From SIAF01 sp046152955 (lineage in GTDB: Bacteria > Planctomycetota > Planctomycetia > Planctomycetales > Planctomycetaceae), in NCBI GenBank assembly GCA_046152955.1, contig JBJXGA010000381.1, positions 1-64,000 of the forward strand: DNA of 64,000 bases. The letters run 5' to 3'. Made by a program: the position numbers and the translations under genes. Of the stretch, positions 1-8,638 are shown piece by piece (positions within the stretch are counted from its first letter, which is position 1; each line of letters starts with the position of its first letter). Below the pieces are notes generated by a model. That model was not told the origin of the DNA. It ran no database searches and worked only from the letters and a program-made list of their open reading frames with translations.

Positions 1-441
1 GCACAGGGGAACAGCACGTTTTTCTTCGAAACTGCGGCAGGGCAGTTTTACGGCTTCCCTCGGCTGGATGGCCGATCGATCAAGGTCGCCGAACATACGC
101 AAGGGGATGCGGTGGATGATCCGCTAGGGGTCGACCGCACGCAGCATCCGGCGGACCTGGAGCGGGTGGAGCGCTTCCTGAACGAGCATCTGCCAAAGGT
201 CACGGGACCACCGGTGCAACACTCCGTGTGCATGTATACCCGGACTCCCGATTCCCATTTTTTAATCTATCGGCACCCCGACTGTCCGGCGATACTCCTC
301 GGGGCGGGCTTTTCGGGACATGGCTTCAAGTTCACCACTGTCCTCGGCCAGGCGCTGGCCGAGTTGGCGCTCGATGGCGCAACGACGCTGCCGATCGATT
401 TCCTGAGTCTGGGGCGGCTGTCCACCAGCTCAAGCTGGTGA
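1..441 (+). CDS. FAD-dependent sarcosine / N-methyl-tryptophan oxidase-like protein, C-terminal part (5' end outside window)
   Basis: Frame 1 is open from the first base to the TGA at 439-441, giving 146 residues of a protein that starts before the window. The sequence resembles the C-terminal third of the monomeric sarcosine oxidase / SolA family of FAD amine oxidases. It has the substrate-domain segment FFFETAAGQFYGFPRLDG, then CMYTRTPDSHFLIYRHPD, then the hallmark GAGFSGHGFKFTTVLGQALA. The Cys in CMYT is the usual site of covalent FAD attachment in monomeric sarcosine oxidases, and SGHGFKF contributes to the flavin and substrate site; both are family knowledge. The family oxidises secondary amines such as sarcosine to the amine, formaldehyde and H2O2. 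The true substrate cannot be told from this fragment. The gene converges on the minus-strand gene ending at 603. Confidence 0.8.
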   Translation, partial: AQGNSTFFFETAAGQFYGFPRLDGRSIKVAEHTQGDAVDDPLGVDRTQHPADLERVERFLNEHLPKVTGPPVQHSVCMYTRTPDSHFLIYRHPDCPAILLGAGFSGHGFKFTTVLGQALAELALDGATTLPIDFLSLGRLSTSSSW

Positions 442-602
442 CAAAAATCGGTCCGGCACAAGCCGACTGAATTCGAAGAGCGCGTGTGCGGCAGCTCAGA
501 CCGCGCCAGCAGGCGCTGGACCGGCCACTGCGCCTGTCCTGTGACGGTCAAGTGACAATCACCGACAAAACTGAAGCCTTGGGCCAACTCAAGCCGCGCG
601 CT

Positions 603-2876
603 CTACTTCAGCAGCGCGTCCTCTCCCTTGCTGCTCATTTGATACAGCGGGAGGAAGCGGTAGTAGACTTCCAGGCAGAGAGTGCTGAGCGCGGTGGAGA
701 AGACGCGACCGCCGTAGTCTCCCCAGGGGTGGCGGGGATTCCAGCTTCCGGCCAGGTCGCCGTCGGTGCGCTGGTCGGCCACCAGGTTGTCGCGCATCGC
801 TTTGTTCCACTTCCTCCACGGTTCTCCTCCGTGGTGGTACATGGCCAGCGTCCCGTAGTACCAATAATACAGATCCTGCTGCGAACGCCGGGGGAGGTGC
901 TGCTGCAAATAGTCGACCGCTTCTCCCATCGCGGGATCGGTGCGACTTTTCCCCAGCATCTGACGGCAGTAGAGCGCCTCGGCGGTCATGGAGGGCTTGG
1001 GAAGTTCGTCCCGGCGATAGGCGGCCAGGCCCCCATGCCGGCTCAGGCCGCGGGTCTTCATTTCCCCGGCGTGCGCCTCAAGAAAATCGCGGGCGCGGAT
1101 GACTTTGTCTCGCGGAACGCGGATTCCCGCGGTGTGCGCGCTGCGGAGGGCCATGAGCTGCCAGCCAAACATGCTGACGTCCCCCGTCTGGGTTTTGGAA
1201 TAGCGCCAGCCGCCGTCGGTCTGCGATTGCTGCTGCAACACATACTCGACCGCGCGCGTCAGGGGCTCGCGCAGGGCGCTGTCGTGCGTCATGCCATAGG
1301 CCTCTCCCAGGGCGATCGTCGCCATTCCGTGGCAATACATCCGCGCGTATTTGTTGGCCCGACCTCCCAGGTAACCGTCCGCATCCTGCTGGGCGACGAG
1401 CCAGCGCAGGCCGCGGTCCACTGTGTCGGCGTAGAGATTGTCTTCCTGCGTGTAATTGGCCCCCAGGAACGCCAACAGGGCCAGTGCCGTCAACCCCGCC
1501 TCAGCGTGCTCGCCGGACTTCTGCCGCTCCGCCAGATCCGCCTTATTGAATCGCTCTTCGGACGGTTCCTTTCCGAGTGTTGACTCCAGCGGCCGCCAAA
1601 AGCCGCGCGGATCCTGATGGAGCGCCAGCCATTTGAGGCTCGCTTCGACCGCCTTTTCGGATTCTTCGGTGGCCCCCATTTCGATGGCGAATTTCTTGCG
1701 CTGCGGCAAACCCCGCAGCCGATACGGGCTGGGGACTTGCCCGGAGTTCTTGTCGATCGCTCCGGCGCGATCGGAGCGCTGAATCTCCGGCGCGAATCCC
1801 GTGGCAGGATCTCCTAAAGCGCCGGTGCCGGAGGCGAGCATCCGCGGCGCTCCCTCCGCACCGCCATCTGAAGAATCTCCCGGTCGCACGCGCTCCGGCG
1901 GGGCGCCCGCTCCACCTTCGATCGGCTTGCGGCCCACGCGAGAGAATCCGCCGGAAGGGGGCGATCCGGCGGCCGTTTGGGACTGCCGGTCGGCCGTTTC
2001 CGCACCGGGATCGGCGGGGGTCGCGGCGGGCGCCTCGTTCTTGCGGAGGCGTTGGGTGTTGGCGCTGCGCGCGACCTGTGCCGGCGCACCGGCGTCCGTC
2101 GGACCAATTCCTTCCAGTGCCGGCGGAAGGTCAACCTGCGCTGGCGCCGTGTCGGCAGGACGCGGCTGGCGGGTTGGCGTCCCGGCTCCCGCCGATTCCT
2201 GCCGGGGAGTGCGCTGCGGCGTGGCGCGGAGATCCTCGGCAGCGCGGGCGGTCGCCGTTTCTTCTCCGATGCGGGGCGGTGCGACTTGTTGGGGACGGAC
2301 GGGACTGCGGTCCGGTCGCTGTGGCGCGGGATCGGCCGGCGGCGCGTCGGCCACGGGGAGATCGGGAAGTTCGACCGCCGACGTGCCATCGTCCGTCGGG
2401 GTTTCGCGCTGCGGCGCGGTTTCGTCCGCCTGGGGATCGCGGCTGTGGCGCGCGATCGACTGCGGTTCCGGTTCGGCGAACTGTTCCCAAACGGGGGAGT
2501 CCCCCGAGTGCTGCGGGTCAGGGGCCGCTTCCCCTTCGGCGCGGGTCTGGCGGACCGGTCGGACAACCACCTCTTTGCGCGGCGGATGGGGTTGCGAAAG
2601 AACCATCCGGGTGGAGAGGAGTCCCATCGTGAAGTGCGCCACGAGCGACAACACCAGCGTCTTGCGGGTGACGTGGGTGTCTCCCCAGCGGGTGAAGAGC
2701 ATTCTCAGAAACAGAAACGTGGTGACGAAGCTCCCGCACCAGATGACAGCCCAGAATGTGAACGCCAGAGGATCCTGGCGCGCAAATTCGACGAGTTCTC
2801 GGCCGCGCGCCAGAAGGGCGTCGGGAGAGAAGAACTCGGAAGCGAATAGCGCCGCCAGCGGTGGCATGGGGGTCAT
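603..2876 (-). CDS. Membrane-anchored protein with terpenoid cyclase/prenyltransferase-like alpha/alpha domain
   Basis: This 757-residue protein is the last gene of the TPR-ExbB-ExbD operon. Its ATG overlaps the exbD stop codon (ATGA, 2873-2876), which suggests translational coupling. Two hydrophobic helices lie near residues 35-62 and 73-94. A long disordered Pro/Ala/Arg/Thr-rich linker follows (about 95-395), then a C-terminal domain (about 400-757) with recurring helical repeats such as GLRWLVAQQDADGYLGG and YVLQQQSQTDGGWRYS. The QQxxDGxxxG pattern is typical of prenyltransferase/squalene-oxidase repeats. The catalytic DxDD motif of squalene-hopene cyclases is not evident, so a structural or binding role is more likely than cyclisation. 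The context suggests an envelope machine energised by ExbB/ExbD, with this protein in the TonB/TolA-like position; that is inference. Confidence 0.75.
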   Translation of the reverse strand: MTPMPPLAALFASEFFSPDALLARGRELVEFARQDPLAFTFWAVIWCGSFVTTFLFLRMLFTRWGDTHVTRKTLVLSLVAHFTMGLLSTRMVLSQPHPPRKEVVVRPVRQTRAEGEAAPDPQHSGDSPVWEQFAEPEPQSIARHSRDPQADETAPQRETPTDDGTSAVELPDLPVADAPPADPAPQRPDRSPVRPQQVAPPRIGEETATARAAEDLRATPQRTPRQESAGAGTPTRQPRPADTAPAQVDLPPALEGIGPTDAGAPAQVARSANTQRLRKNEAPAATPADPGAETADRQSQTAAGSPPSGGFSRVGRKPIEGGAGAPPERVRPGDSSDGGAEGAPRMLASGTGALGDPATGFAPEIQRSDRAGAIDKNSGQVPSPYRLRGLPQRKKFAIEMGATEESEKAVEASLKWLALHQDPRGFWRPLESTLGKEPSEERFNKADLAERQKSGEHAEAGLTALALLAFLGANYTQEDNLYADTVDRGLRWLVAQQDADGYLGGRANKYARMYCHGMATIALGEAYGMTHDSALREPLTRAVEYVLQQQSQTDGGWRYSKTQTGDVSMFGWQLMALRSAHTAGIRVPRDKVIRARDFLEAHAGEMKTRGLSRHGGLAAYRRDELPKPSMTAEALYCRQMLGKSRTDPAMGEAVDYLQQHLPRRSQQDLYYWYYGTLAMYHHGGEPWRKWNKAMRDNLVADQRTDGDLAGSWNPRHPWGDYGGRVFSTALSTLCLEVYYRFLPLYQMSSKGEDALLK

Positions 2877-3286
2877 TCCCCTTTCAGTTTGGTTGCCAGG
2901 GAAAAATTCGTAATCTGGGCGCGATGGCAGACTGAGAGCACATCCATAATGTGTTGATAGACGGCGGAACCGTCCCCGCGAATCAGGACCGCCTGATCGG
3001 CGTACCGCGCGCGGGCCTCTTTCAATCGCGCCTCAAGCTGTTCCAGCGTCAGATTCTCCTGGCTGACGACGATCACCCCGCTGTCAAACACGTTGACAAT
3101 GATCTCATCGGGGGCGCTGGTCAAGGGTTGGGCCTGTCCGACCTCGGGCAACTGCACATCGAATTGCCGCTCGATGTCGGCAAACCGGGTTCCGACCATA
3201 AAAAAGATCAGCAGATTGAACACCACGTCGATCATCGGCGTGAGGTTGATCTGCGGTTCTTCGAGGGCTTCGGCTTTGAGGGGCAT
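2873..3286 (-). CDS. exbD: ExbD/TolR family biopolymer transport protein
   Basis: This 137-residue protein has the standard ExbD/TolR layout. After a short cytoplasmic N-terminus (MPLKAEALEEPQ) comes INLTPMIDVVFNLLIFFMV, the signature single membrane helix with the conserved proton-carrying Asp in TPMIDVVF. A periplasmic domain follows, with the family pattern of VNVFDSGVIVV and VLIRGDGSAVYQHIMDVLSVC. ExbD works with ExbB to turn proton-motive force into movement of an outer-membrane-acting partner. It lies about 100 bases downstream of exbB and overlaps the next gene by four bases. Length and motifs fit the family well. Confidence 0.93.
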   Translation of the reverse strand: MPLKAEALEEPQINLTPMIDVVFNLLIFFMVGTRFADIERQFDVQLPEVGQAQPLTSAPDEIIVNVFDSGVIVVSQENLTLEQLEARLKEARARYADQAVLIRGDGSAVYQHIMDVLSVCHRAQITNFSLATKLKGE

Positions 3287-3384
3287 GGCGTGGGTTGCCG
3301 CAACGCGAACAGGGACAACGTGTCAACCGGGGTGAACCCGCGCACCTTCGCGGGAAGGACGGGGGAAGCCCCTCACGGAGATGA

Positions 3385-4368
3385 TCAGGGGGTTTGCAGC
3401 GCCCCCATTGACTTGGGCCGCGGGGGAAAGGCCCGCGCGGTTCCCCCGTTTTGCCCCAGCAGGGCCTCGGCGGAAATGAGATTTACCACCTTTTGCGCCA
3501 GGGAGTCCATTTGCATCACGAGCGAATCGACGCGGCTGGCAAAGAACAGATACAGCATCAGGGCGGGAATCGCCACCGTCAGCCCGGCGGCAGTGGTGAT
3601 CAGCGCCTCGCCGATCCCCCCTGCGAGCTGTTCCGATTTGCCCATCGCGGAACTGTTGGCAATCTCGTTGAAACACTTGATCATGCCGAACACGGTCCCC
3701 AGGAGTCCCAACAGGGGGGAGACGGTGGAGATGGCGTTGAGGATCCGCAAGTGCTTCCGCAGTTGCCCCACCTGCCGCTCCCCCCCATCGATGATCGCCT
3801 GTTCGACTTCGACGCTCGGCTTGCCCCACTTTCGCACACCGTGGGCAAACACCTCGGCCACGGGGCTGGCGTTCTCCTCGCACAGTTTCAAGGCTTCGTC
3901 CCGATCGAGTTCCGAGCGTTCGAGATGCTCCAGAAAGCGTTTGACGAAGTCGTTGGGGATCACGCGACGGCGACGAAGAACGACCATCCGCTCCACCCCA
4001 AACGCCAGCATCACGATCGAACACAGGGCGATGGGGTACATCAGGACTCCCCCCGCCTCGAACATCTTCGAGACGGTCATCGGAATCCCCAGCGGGGCAT
4101 CCGTCGTCGCAGTCGATTTGCGGGTGTCGCCAGTCCGGGCAGCGGGAGTGATCACGTCCTCGGTCTCTGCCGAGGGGTCGTCCCCCGACTGTCCCCGGCA
4201 GGGAACCGCCCAACCAATCGACAGCGCCAGTGCGCAGGCCAGCCACCAGCCGGCGGCGCTCCGCCCCCCTCCCGTCGCATCGGTCAGGTCTGGCACAGAC
4301 AACTTTCCGTAATTCATGTTCGCACGCGTTGGAAAAGAGACGGAGGGTTCAGGAGCAAGCGGCGGCAT
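3385..4368 (-). CDS. exbB: MotA/TolQ/ExbB proton channel family protein
   Basis: This 327-residue protein begins five bases after the last base of the upstream TPR gene's stop-proximal end (TGA GCT ATG), so translation is probably coupled; an alternative ATG is at 4317. It has an N-terminal signal-peptide-like segment (AAGWWLACALALSIGWAVPCRGQ) as in other planctomycete ExbB proteins. Three family-typical membrane helices follow: GVLMYPIALCSIVMLAFG, then STVSPLLGLLGTVFGMIKCF, then ALITTAAGLTVAIPALMLYL. The TAAGLxxAIPA motif of the third helix is diagnostic of the TolQ/ExbB/MotA proton channel. With ExbD it forms the stator of a pmf-driven inner-membrane motor. The large TPR protein and the cyclase-fold protein of the same operon are its likely partners. 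Confidence 0.92.
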   Translation of the reverse strand: MPPLAPEPSVSFPTRANMNYGKLSVPDLTDATGGGRSAAGWWLACALALSIGWAVPCRGQSGDDPSAETEDVITPAARTGDTRKSTATTDAPLGIPMTVSKMFEAGGVLMYPIALCSIVMLAFGVERMVVLRRRRVIPNDFVKRFLEHLERSELDRDEALKLCEENASPVAEVFAHGVRKWGKPSVEVEQAIIDGGERQVGQLRKHLRILNAISTVSPLLGLLGTVFGMIKCFNEIANSSAMGKSEQLAGGIGEALITTAAGLTVAIPALMLYLFFASRVDSLVMQMDSLAQKVVNLISAEALLGQNGGTARAFPPRPKSMGALQTP

Positions 4369-4371
4369 AGC

Positions 4372-7300
4372 TCAGCCGGCCGCCAGCTTCTTGCGCACCT
4401 GATCCAGACGCTCCCGCGCTTTGGGAGCGACATCTTTGTTATCGGAATAATCACGCAGCAATTCGTCGTAGGTTTTGGCTGCCGCCTTCCACTGCCCCAA
4501 GGCTTCCTGGCACACCCCCGCCTGGAACAGCGCCGGCGCCTGCCACTCCGGATACTTGTAGAGAATTTCGACCTTCAGATAGGCCTTCAGCGCCTCGTCG
4601 TAGTTCTTTTCGAACAGATAAGTTTCGGCGATGTGAAACTGGCTTTTGGCGGCGGTTTCCGTCTGCTTTCCCTGGGGACTTTGCACCGCCCGCTCGAACG
4701 CCGCCCGCGCTTCGGTCCACAGCGCCTGCGCCTTAAAACACCGCCCCAGCACTTCATCGATCTGATAGAGCGCGGGAGAGTCGGGAGATGATTTTTCCAC
4801 TTCGCCGCGCGTCGCGGCGACCCCCTTGTAGTCTTTCAGTCGAAACTGCGCTTCCGCCAGCATCACCCAAGCCTGTGGGAGCCAGGGGGCTTGAGCGACC
4901 TGAGGCTCCGAACGCATTCCCACCAGCGCGGTGAGCCGGTCCCGCGCCGACGGATACGCTCCTGAGTAAAATTCCGCCTCGGCCCATTTGTGCTGCGCTT
5001 CCAGACGGTACGTTCCCGAAGGAAATCGCTGGAGCGACTCTTCACAGACCCGGCGCAAATCGTCCCAGCGTTTGGCTTCGACTTCAATTTGCATCGTTTG
5101 GAACAGCGCCCGCTGCTGCACTGTTTCGTCCGCTTTGGCATCGGTCGCCAGTGCGCGAAACCCCTTCCGCGCTTCGTCCAACCGTCCGGCGATCAGGTCG
5201 CTTTCCGCCAGACTCAGCCGCGCGTTGTCTGCCAGCGGGCTGTCCGGGTAGTCACGCGCCAGCCGCCGAAACAGCTCGTCCGCTTTGGCGAAATCCTCGG
5301 CGGCATAATGCACGGTGGCCCATTGATCGATCACTTTGTCGGCATCCGCGCGGCCTGGAAACCGCTTGAGCAGCCCTTCGTAGACAGCGTCCGCCTCGGG
5401 GAGTTTTTGCAATCGCGCCAACAGCCCCGCCGATTGCAGTCCCGCCAGGAACACGTGCTCGGAAGTCCCAGGTCGGGCAAACGCTTCGGTAAACGCTGTT
5501 TGAGACCGGTTCAAGTCCCCGGCATCCTGCCAGGCGCGGCCCCGCATGAAGGCCGCCTCAGCGACCAGCTCGCTGTCGGGGTGTTCGGTCAACAAGCGGC
5601 CAAACGCGGCCGCAGCTTCGGGAAACGCTTTCCGCTTGTATTCGGTCCAGCCCAAATCGGCCAAAGCCCGCGGATGCTGAGGAGTGGCTGCGGGACGAGC
5701 CGCCAGCTCCCCATACAGTCCCCGCGCCCAGTCCCAATCCTCGGCAGCGAAAGCGATCGTGGCCACCTCCAGCAGCGCCTGATCGGTTTCCGGACGTTCG
5801 GCGTCCCACTTCTTCATGGTCGCCAGAGTCTGCTGCGACTCCGACTTCTGCCCCGCCAGCGCCTGCGCCACCGCCTTGAGGCTGCGGGCCTGTCCCCCCA
5901 GCGGTCCCCGTTCGGCGAATTTCAGGTATCGCTCCACCCCCTCCACCACTTCGCGGCAGCGCGCCAACCGGATTTTCGACGACTCTCCCTCCTGGGGGTT
6001 CTTGGCCGCCGCGCGGGCCAGTGCCAGGGAACTGGCGCCCCGCAGGACGAACACACCGGCGAATTCCGGCGCGCCGGCCCCCTGGTCCCATTGGGCGGCC
6101 AGGGGGGCCGAGACTTCCAGGGCGGCGACGTGGTCTTGCCGTTTCTGCATGACTTCCGCGAGATAGTACCGAGCCTGGAGTCGGGTGGACTCCACTTCGC
6201 TCCCGTCGATCACTCCCTGCAGGACGCGGGCCGCTCCCGGCAGATCGTTGTTCGCCGTCAGGACGCGCCCCTTGAGAATCTCCTGGCGAAATCTCAATTT
6301 GTTTCCAGGGAATTCCCGTTCAAAGCGGGACAGGAGCGCCGTCGCCTGTTCAGTCCGACCTCCATTCACCAGCGCCTGGCAGGCTCCATGCAGACTCTCG
6401 TCCGCCATGGAACCCTTGGGCCAGCGTCCCACTCCCTGCAGGAACAGCTCTCCCGCCTGGTCGTAGTTGCCGCGGCGCTGTTCGCAATCGGCCCAGTGAT
6501 ATTGCAGTTTCTCCGCGATCGGCAGATCGGCGAATTTCTTCGTGGCCGCCGACAGCACTTCCACTGCTTTCGTCAGGTCGGGGAGCGACCGCAGGCTGAG
6601 CCCCTTCCAAAGCGCTGCTTCGGCTGCCAGTTTGTCGCTCTGGGCCGCTCTGTCGAACTGCGCGATCGCCTGCGGATACTGCCCGAGGCGATACAGCGCA
6701 AAGCCTCGATTGAGCTGCGCCAGAGGGGCTTGCGGACTTTGCGGAAATTGCTGCTCCAGCGCTCCGTAGGCGGCCGCGGCCTCGGCGTACCTCCCGGCGT
6801 CAAAATGGAGCGCCCCCAGATTGAGCTGCGCTTCGGCCGCGCGCGAACCGGTTTTGTCGGCAGCCAATCGCTGGTAAATGCGGAGCGCCTCGTCCGGTTG
6901 CTTGAGCAGCTCGTGCGCGCGGGCCATGCCGAACTGCGTTTCTTCCAGGAGCGCCCCCTGGGGAAACGATTGAATCGCGGCCCGAAAGTGGACCAGCGCG
7001 GCGTCCGGGCGATTGAGACGCAGCTCGGCATCCGCCAAATACGGAAGCGCCCATTCCCGCAACGGATCGTCTCGCACCTGGGTGACGAACGTCGTCAGTT
7101 CTTTTTCTGCGGCGGCAAAATCTTCGAGATGATAACTGCAATGTCCGATCCAGTAATGCGCCGCCGGCAGAAACGATTTGACGTAGTCTTTGACGTAGGC
7201 CCGAAGCACGTCGCGCCCCCCGCGAAAATCGTCCAGCTTCACCAGCGACAGCCCCAGGTAATACCGGGCGTTCTCGACCTTGGGGTGCTGCCCGTTCTTT

Positions 7301-7470
7301 TTGAGAAAGGCCTGAAAGCTCTCTGCCGCCAGCTTCCATTGCTCTTTGTTGTAGAATCCAACAGCCAGGCGGTAGTCCTCTTGGGCATCTTCGGCGCTCC
7401 AGGCGCAGGGCGCGGCGCACGAGATCAACAGGAGGATGCCGGCGACGACGCGGCAGAAGCGCATTGGCAT
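4372..7470 (-). CDS. Large exported tetratricopeptide-repeat protein
   Basis: I start this 1032-residue protein at the ATG at 7470, because the residues after it (MPMRFCRVVAGILLLISCAA) form a signal peptide. The open frame extends further upstream but reads like non-coding sequence. The mature protein is almost entirely TPR units of about 34 residues, for example the first, YRLAVGFYNKEQWKLAAESF, and many later copies of the G-x-Y-x-x-A pattern. It resembles YbgF/CpoB-like TPR proteins that sit beside Tol-Pal-type motors. As the first gene of the operon leading into ExbB/ExbD, it is likely a periplasmic scaffold that binds the motor or its cargo. No enzymatic motif is visible. Confidence 0.85.
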   Translation of the reverse strand: MPMRFCRVVAGILLLISCAAPCAWSAEDAQEDYRLAVGFYNKEQWKLAAESFQAFLKKNGQHPKVENARYYLGLSLVKLDDFRGGRDVLRAYVKDYVKSFLPAAHYWIGHCSYHLEDFAAAEKELTTFVTQVRDDPLREWALPYLADAELRLNRPDAALVHFRAAIQSFPQGALLEETQFGMARAHELLKQPDEALRIYQRLAADKTGSRAAEAQLNLGALHFDAGRYAEAAAAYGALEQQFPQSPQAPLAQLNRGFALYRLGQYPQAIAQFDRAAQSDKLAAEAALWKGLSLRSLPDLTKAVEVLSAATKKFADLPIAEKLQYHWADCEQRRGNYDQAGELFLQGVGRWPKGSMADESLHGACQALVNGGRTEQATALLSRFEREFPGNKLRFRQEILKGRVLTANNDLPGAARVLQGVIDGSEVESTRLQARYYLAEVMQKRQDHVAALEVSAPLAAQWDQGAGAPEFAGVFVLRGASSLALARAAAKNPQEGESSKIRLARCREVVEGVERYLKFAERGPLGGQARSLKAVAQALAGQKSESQQTLATMKKWDAERPETDQALLEVATIAFAAEDWDWARGLYGELAARPAATPQHPRALADLGWTEYKRKAFPEAAAAFGRLLTEHPDSELVAEAAFMRGRAWQDAGDLNRSQTAFTEAFARPGTSEHVFLAGLQSAGLLARLQKLPEADAVYEGLLKRFPGRADADKVIDQWATVHYAAEDFAKADELFRRLARDYPDSPLADNARLSLAESDLIAGRLDEARKGFRALATDAKADETVQQRALFQTMQIEVEAKRWDDLRRVCEESLQRFPSGTYRLEAQHKWAEAEFYSGAYPSARDRLTALVGMRSEPQVAQAPWLPQAWVMLAEAQFRLKDYKGVAATRGEVEKSSPDSPALYQIDEVLGRCFKAQALWTEARAAFERAVQSPQGKQTETAAKSQFHIAETYLFEKNYDEALKAYLKVEILYKYPEWQAPALFQAGVCQEALGQWKAAAKTYDELLRDYSDNKDVAPKARERLDQVRKKLAAG

Positions 7471-7671
7471 GCGGCAAGGGGCGCCGTTCCCCGCCTGCCG
7501 GAACCCGTTCCGGATCCGGGGCGTCGGGGAACTCCACGGTGGAACTCCCCTTCTCGCTGCACTTTCGTAAGACGCCATCAACGTCGCTGCTCCACACCAG
7601 GCTTGAGTTGGCCGCCGAGTGATTTTATCCGCGGTCGATTCCGCGGAGCAAGCCGGAGGTCGCCAACGGAC

Positions 7672-7713
7672 ACCAGCCCGGCTGCGCGAGGCAGCCGGGC
7701 TGGTGCTGGTTTT
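7672..7713. terminator. 14-bp perfect hairpin between two minus-strand genes
   Basis: The arm at 7672-7685 (ACCAGCCCGGCTGC) is the exact reverse complement of 7691-7704, with a 5-nt loop. A short T run (7710-7713) follows on the plus strand, and no clear U tract follows on the minus strand. It sits just past the stop of the lipoprotein gene at 7760 and is probably its transcription end or an mRNA-stabilising hairpin. Confidence 0.55.
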
Positions 7714-7759
7714 CAGATTCCGAACAGGACCGATGTGCATGCGGCCAAAGCCATAACGA

Positions 7760-8371
7760 TCAGTAGCTGCCGGCGTCCGGACCGGCACAGCGGATCAGGT
7801 GATCGTGGTCGATGTAGACGACTTCGATGACGCTGTCGGTGTGCGAGAACGGCACGGGCCAGTCCGATCGAATCGTCTTGTCGAAGTACACGGTGCATTT
7901 ATAATGGCACTTGTGGTGCCGCGCCGGTCCCACCATCGGGTAGAACTTGCATTCGCCGACGCTATCGACGATTGGCTCCACTACCAGGCGGACGTTGTTG
8001 CGCGTGGTTTCGGCGATGAACGGCATCCCTCCCTTGGTGTCGTCGGGGAGGGCACGCATCACCTCGTCAGGCGAGGGGTTGTCCATGCAGAACAACGGGG
8101 CGTTTTCCCCTTCGATCGGATCGAGGACCGGCACCTTGCTGTAGCGTTCCTCTTCCCAGTAGGTGTCTTCAATTTCCTGGCTGAAATAGGGGCTGACCGG
8201 AATGAACGGGGTGGTCACCCAGAACTTGGACAACAGCCAGTTCTGATTCCAATACCCCCCCCCCATCAGGAGTCCCGAGGGATATCCCAGGCAGCCGCTG
8301 CTGCTCCCGGCCAGCAACCAGAGTCCGGCCAGCAGGGTGATTCGCTTCATCAGTTTATGGAGGCCGTCCAT
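7760..8371 (-). CDS. Putative lipoprotein, planctomycete hypothetical
   Basis: The ATG at 8371 is chosen because GGAG lies 9 nt upstream. The 203-residue product starts MDGLHKLMKRITLLAGLWLLAG and reaches SSSGC at a lipobox-like site, so it is probably a lipoprotein with its acylated Cys near residue 28. The mature part is not a family I recognise. It has an aromatic and glycine-rich start (YPSGLLMGGGYWNQNW) and a C-terminal half with several Cys and His residues (GPARHHKCHYKCTVYF) ending in HDHLIRCAGPDAGSY. A lone gene flanked by hairpins suggests its own transcript. The His/Cys cluster might bind a metal; that is speculation. Confidence 0.7.
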   Translation of the reverse strand: MDGLHKLMKRITLLAGLWLLAGSSSGCLGYPSGLLMGGGYWNQNWLLSKFWVTTPFIPVSPYFSQEIEDTYWEEERYSKVPVLDPIEGENAPLFCMDNPSPDEVMRALPDDTKGGMPFIAETTRNNVRLVVEPIVDSVGECKFYPMVGPARHHKCHYKCTVYFDKTIRSDWPVPFSHTDSVIEVVYIDHDHLIRCAGPDAGSY

Positions 8372-8561
8372 GCTTTTCTCCAAAAGACAATCGTGAGAGT
8401 GGCTGCTCGAATGCTCCCCGCGGTCCTGTCGCGAGAGGCGGTGAAACGCAGTCTGAAAACCACACACTGCGTCTCTTGTCTTATGTATCGATCGTGCGGG
8501 TCGGTCAACTTGTGAGAATTTTCCGATTTTGTCGTTTGTAGCGATTTTTTTGTCCGGCAGG

Positions 8562-8597
8562 AAAAAAACCAGCCCGGCTTCGACAGGCGAAGCCGGG
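8562..8597 (-). terminator. Rho-independent terminator of the BON-domain gene
   Basis: On the minus strand, a perfect 10-bp stem (8588-8597 pairing with 8573-8582, loop of 5) is followed by ACC-side bases and a run of seven U (complement of A 8562-8568). It lies about 40 bases past the stop codon of the gene at 8639. This is a textbook intrinsic terminator. Confidence 0.85.
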
Positions 8598-8638
8598 CAG
8601 TTCGTGGCCTGATTCAGGCGGCGCGTTCTCTGTAAACC

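Noticed and set aside
503..516. Small GCGCC/GGCGC hairpin between the oxidase and the cyclase-fold gene
   Set aside because: Five-base stems are expected by chance in GC-rich DNA and no T run follows.
486..1583. Long plus-strand open frame opposite the cyclase-fold gene
   Set aside because: It is antisense to a clearly coding minus-strand gene with domain matches and is an effect of high GC content.
4990..7830. Very long plus-strand open frame opposite the TPR gene
   Set aside because: The minus-strand frame has a signal peptide and regular TPR repeats; the plus frame has no recognisable domain and is a GC-rich shadow.
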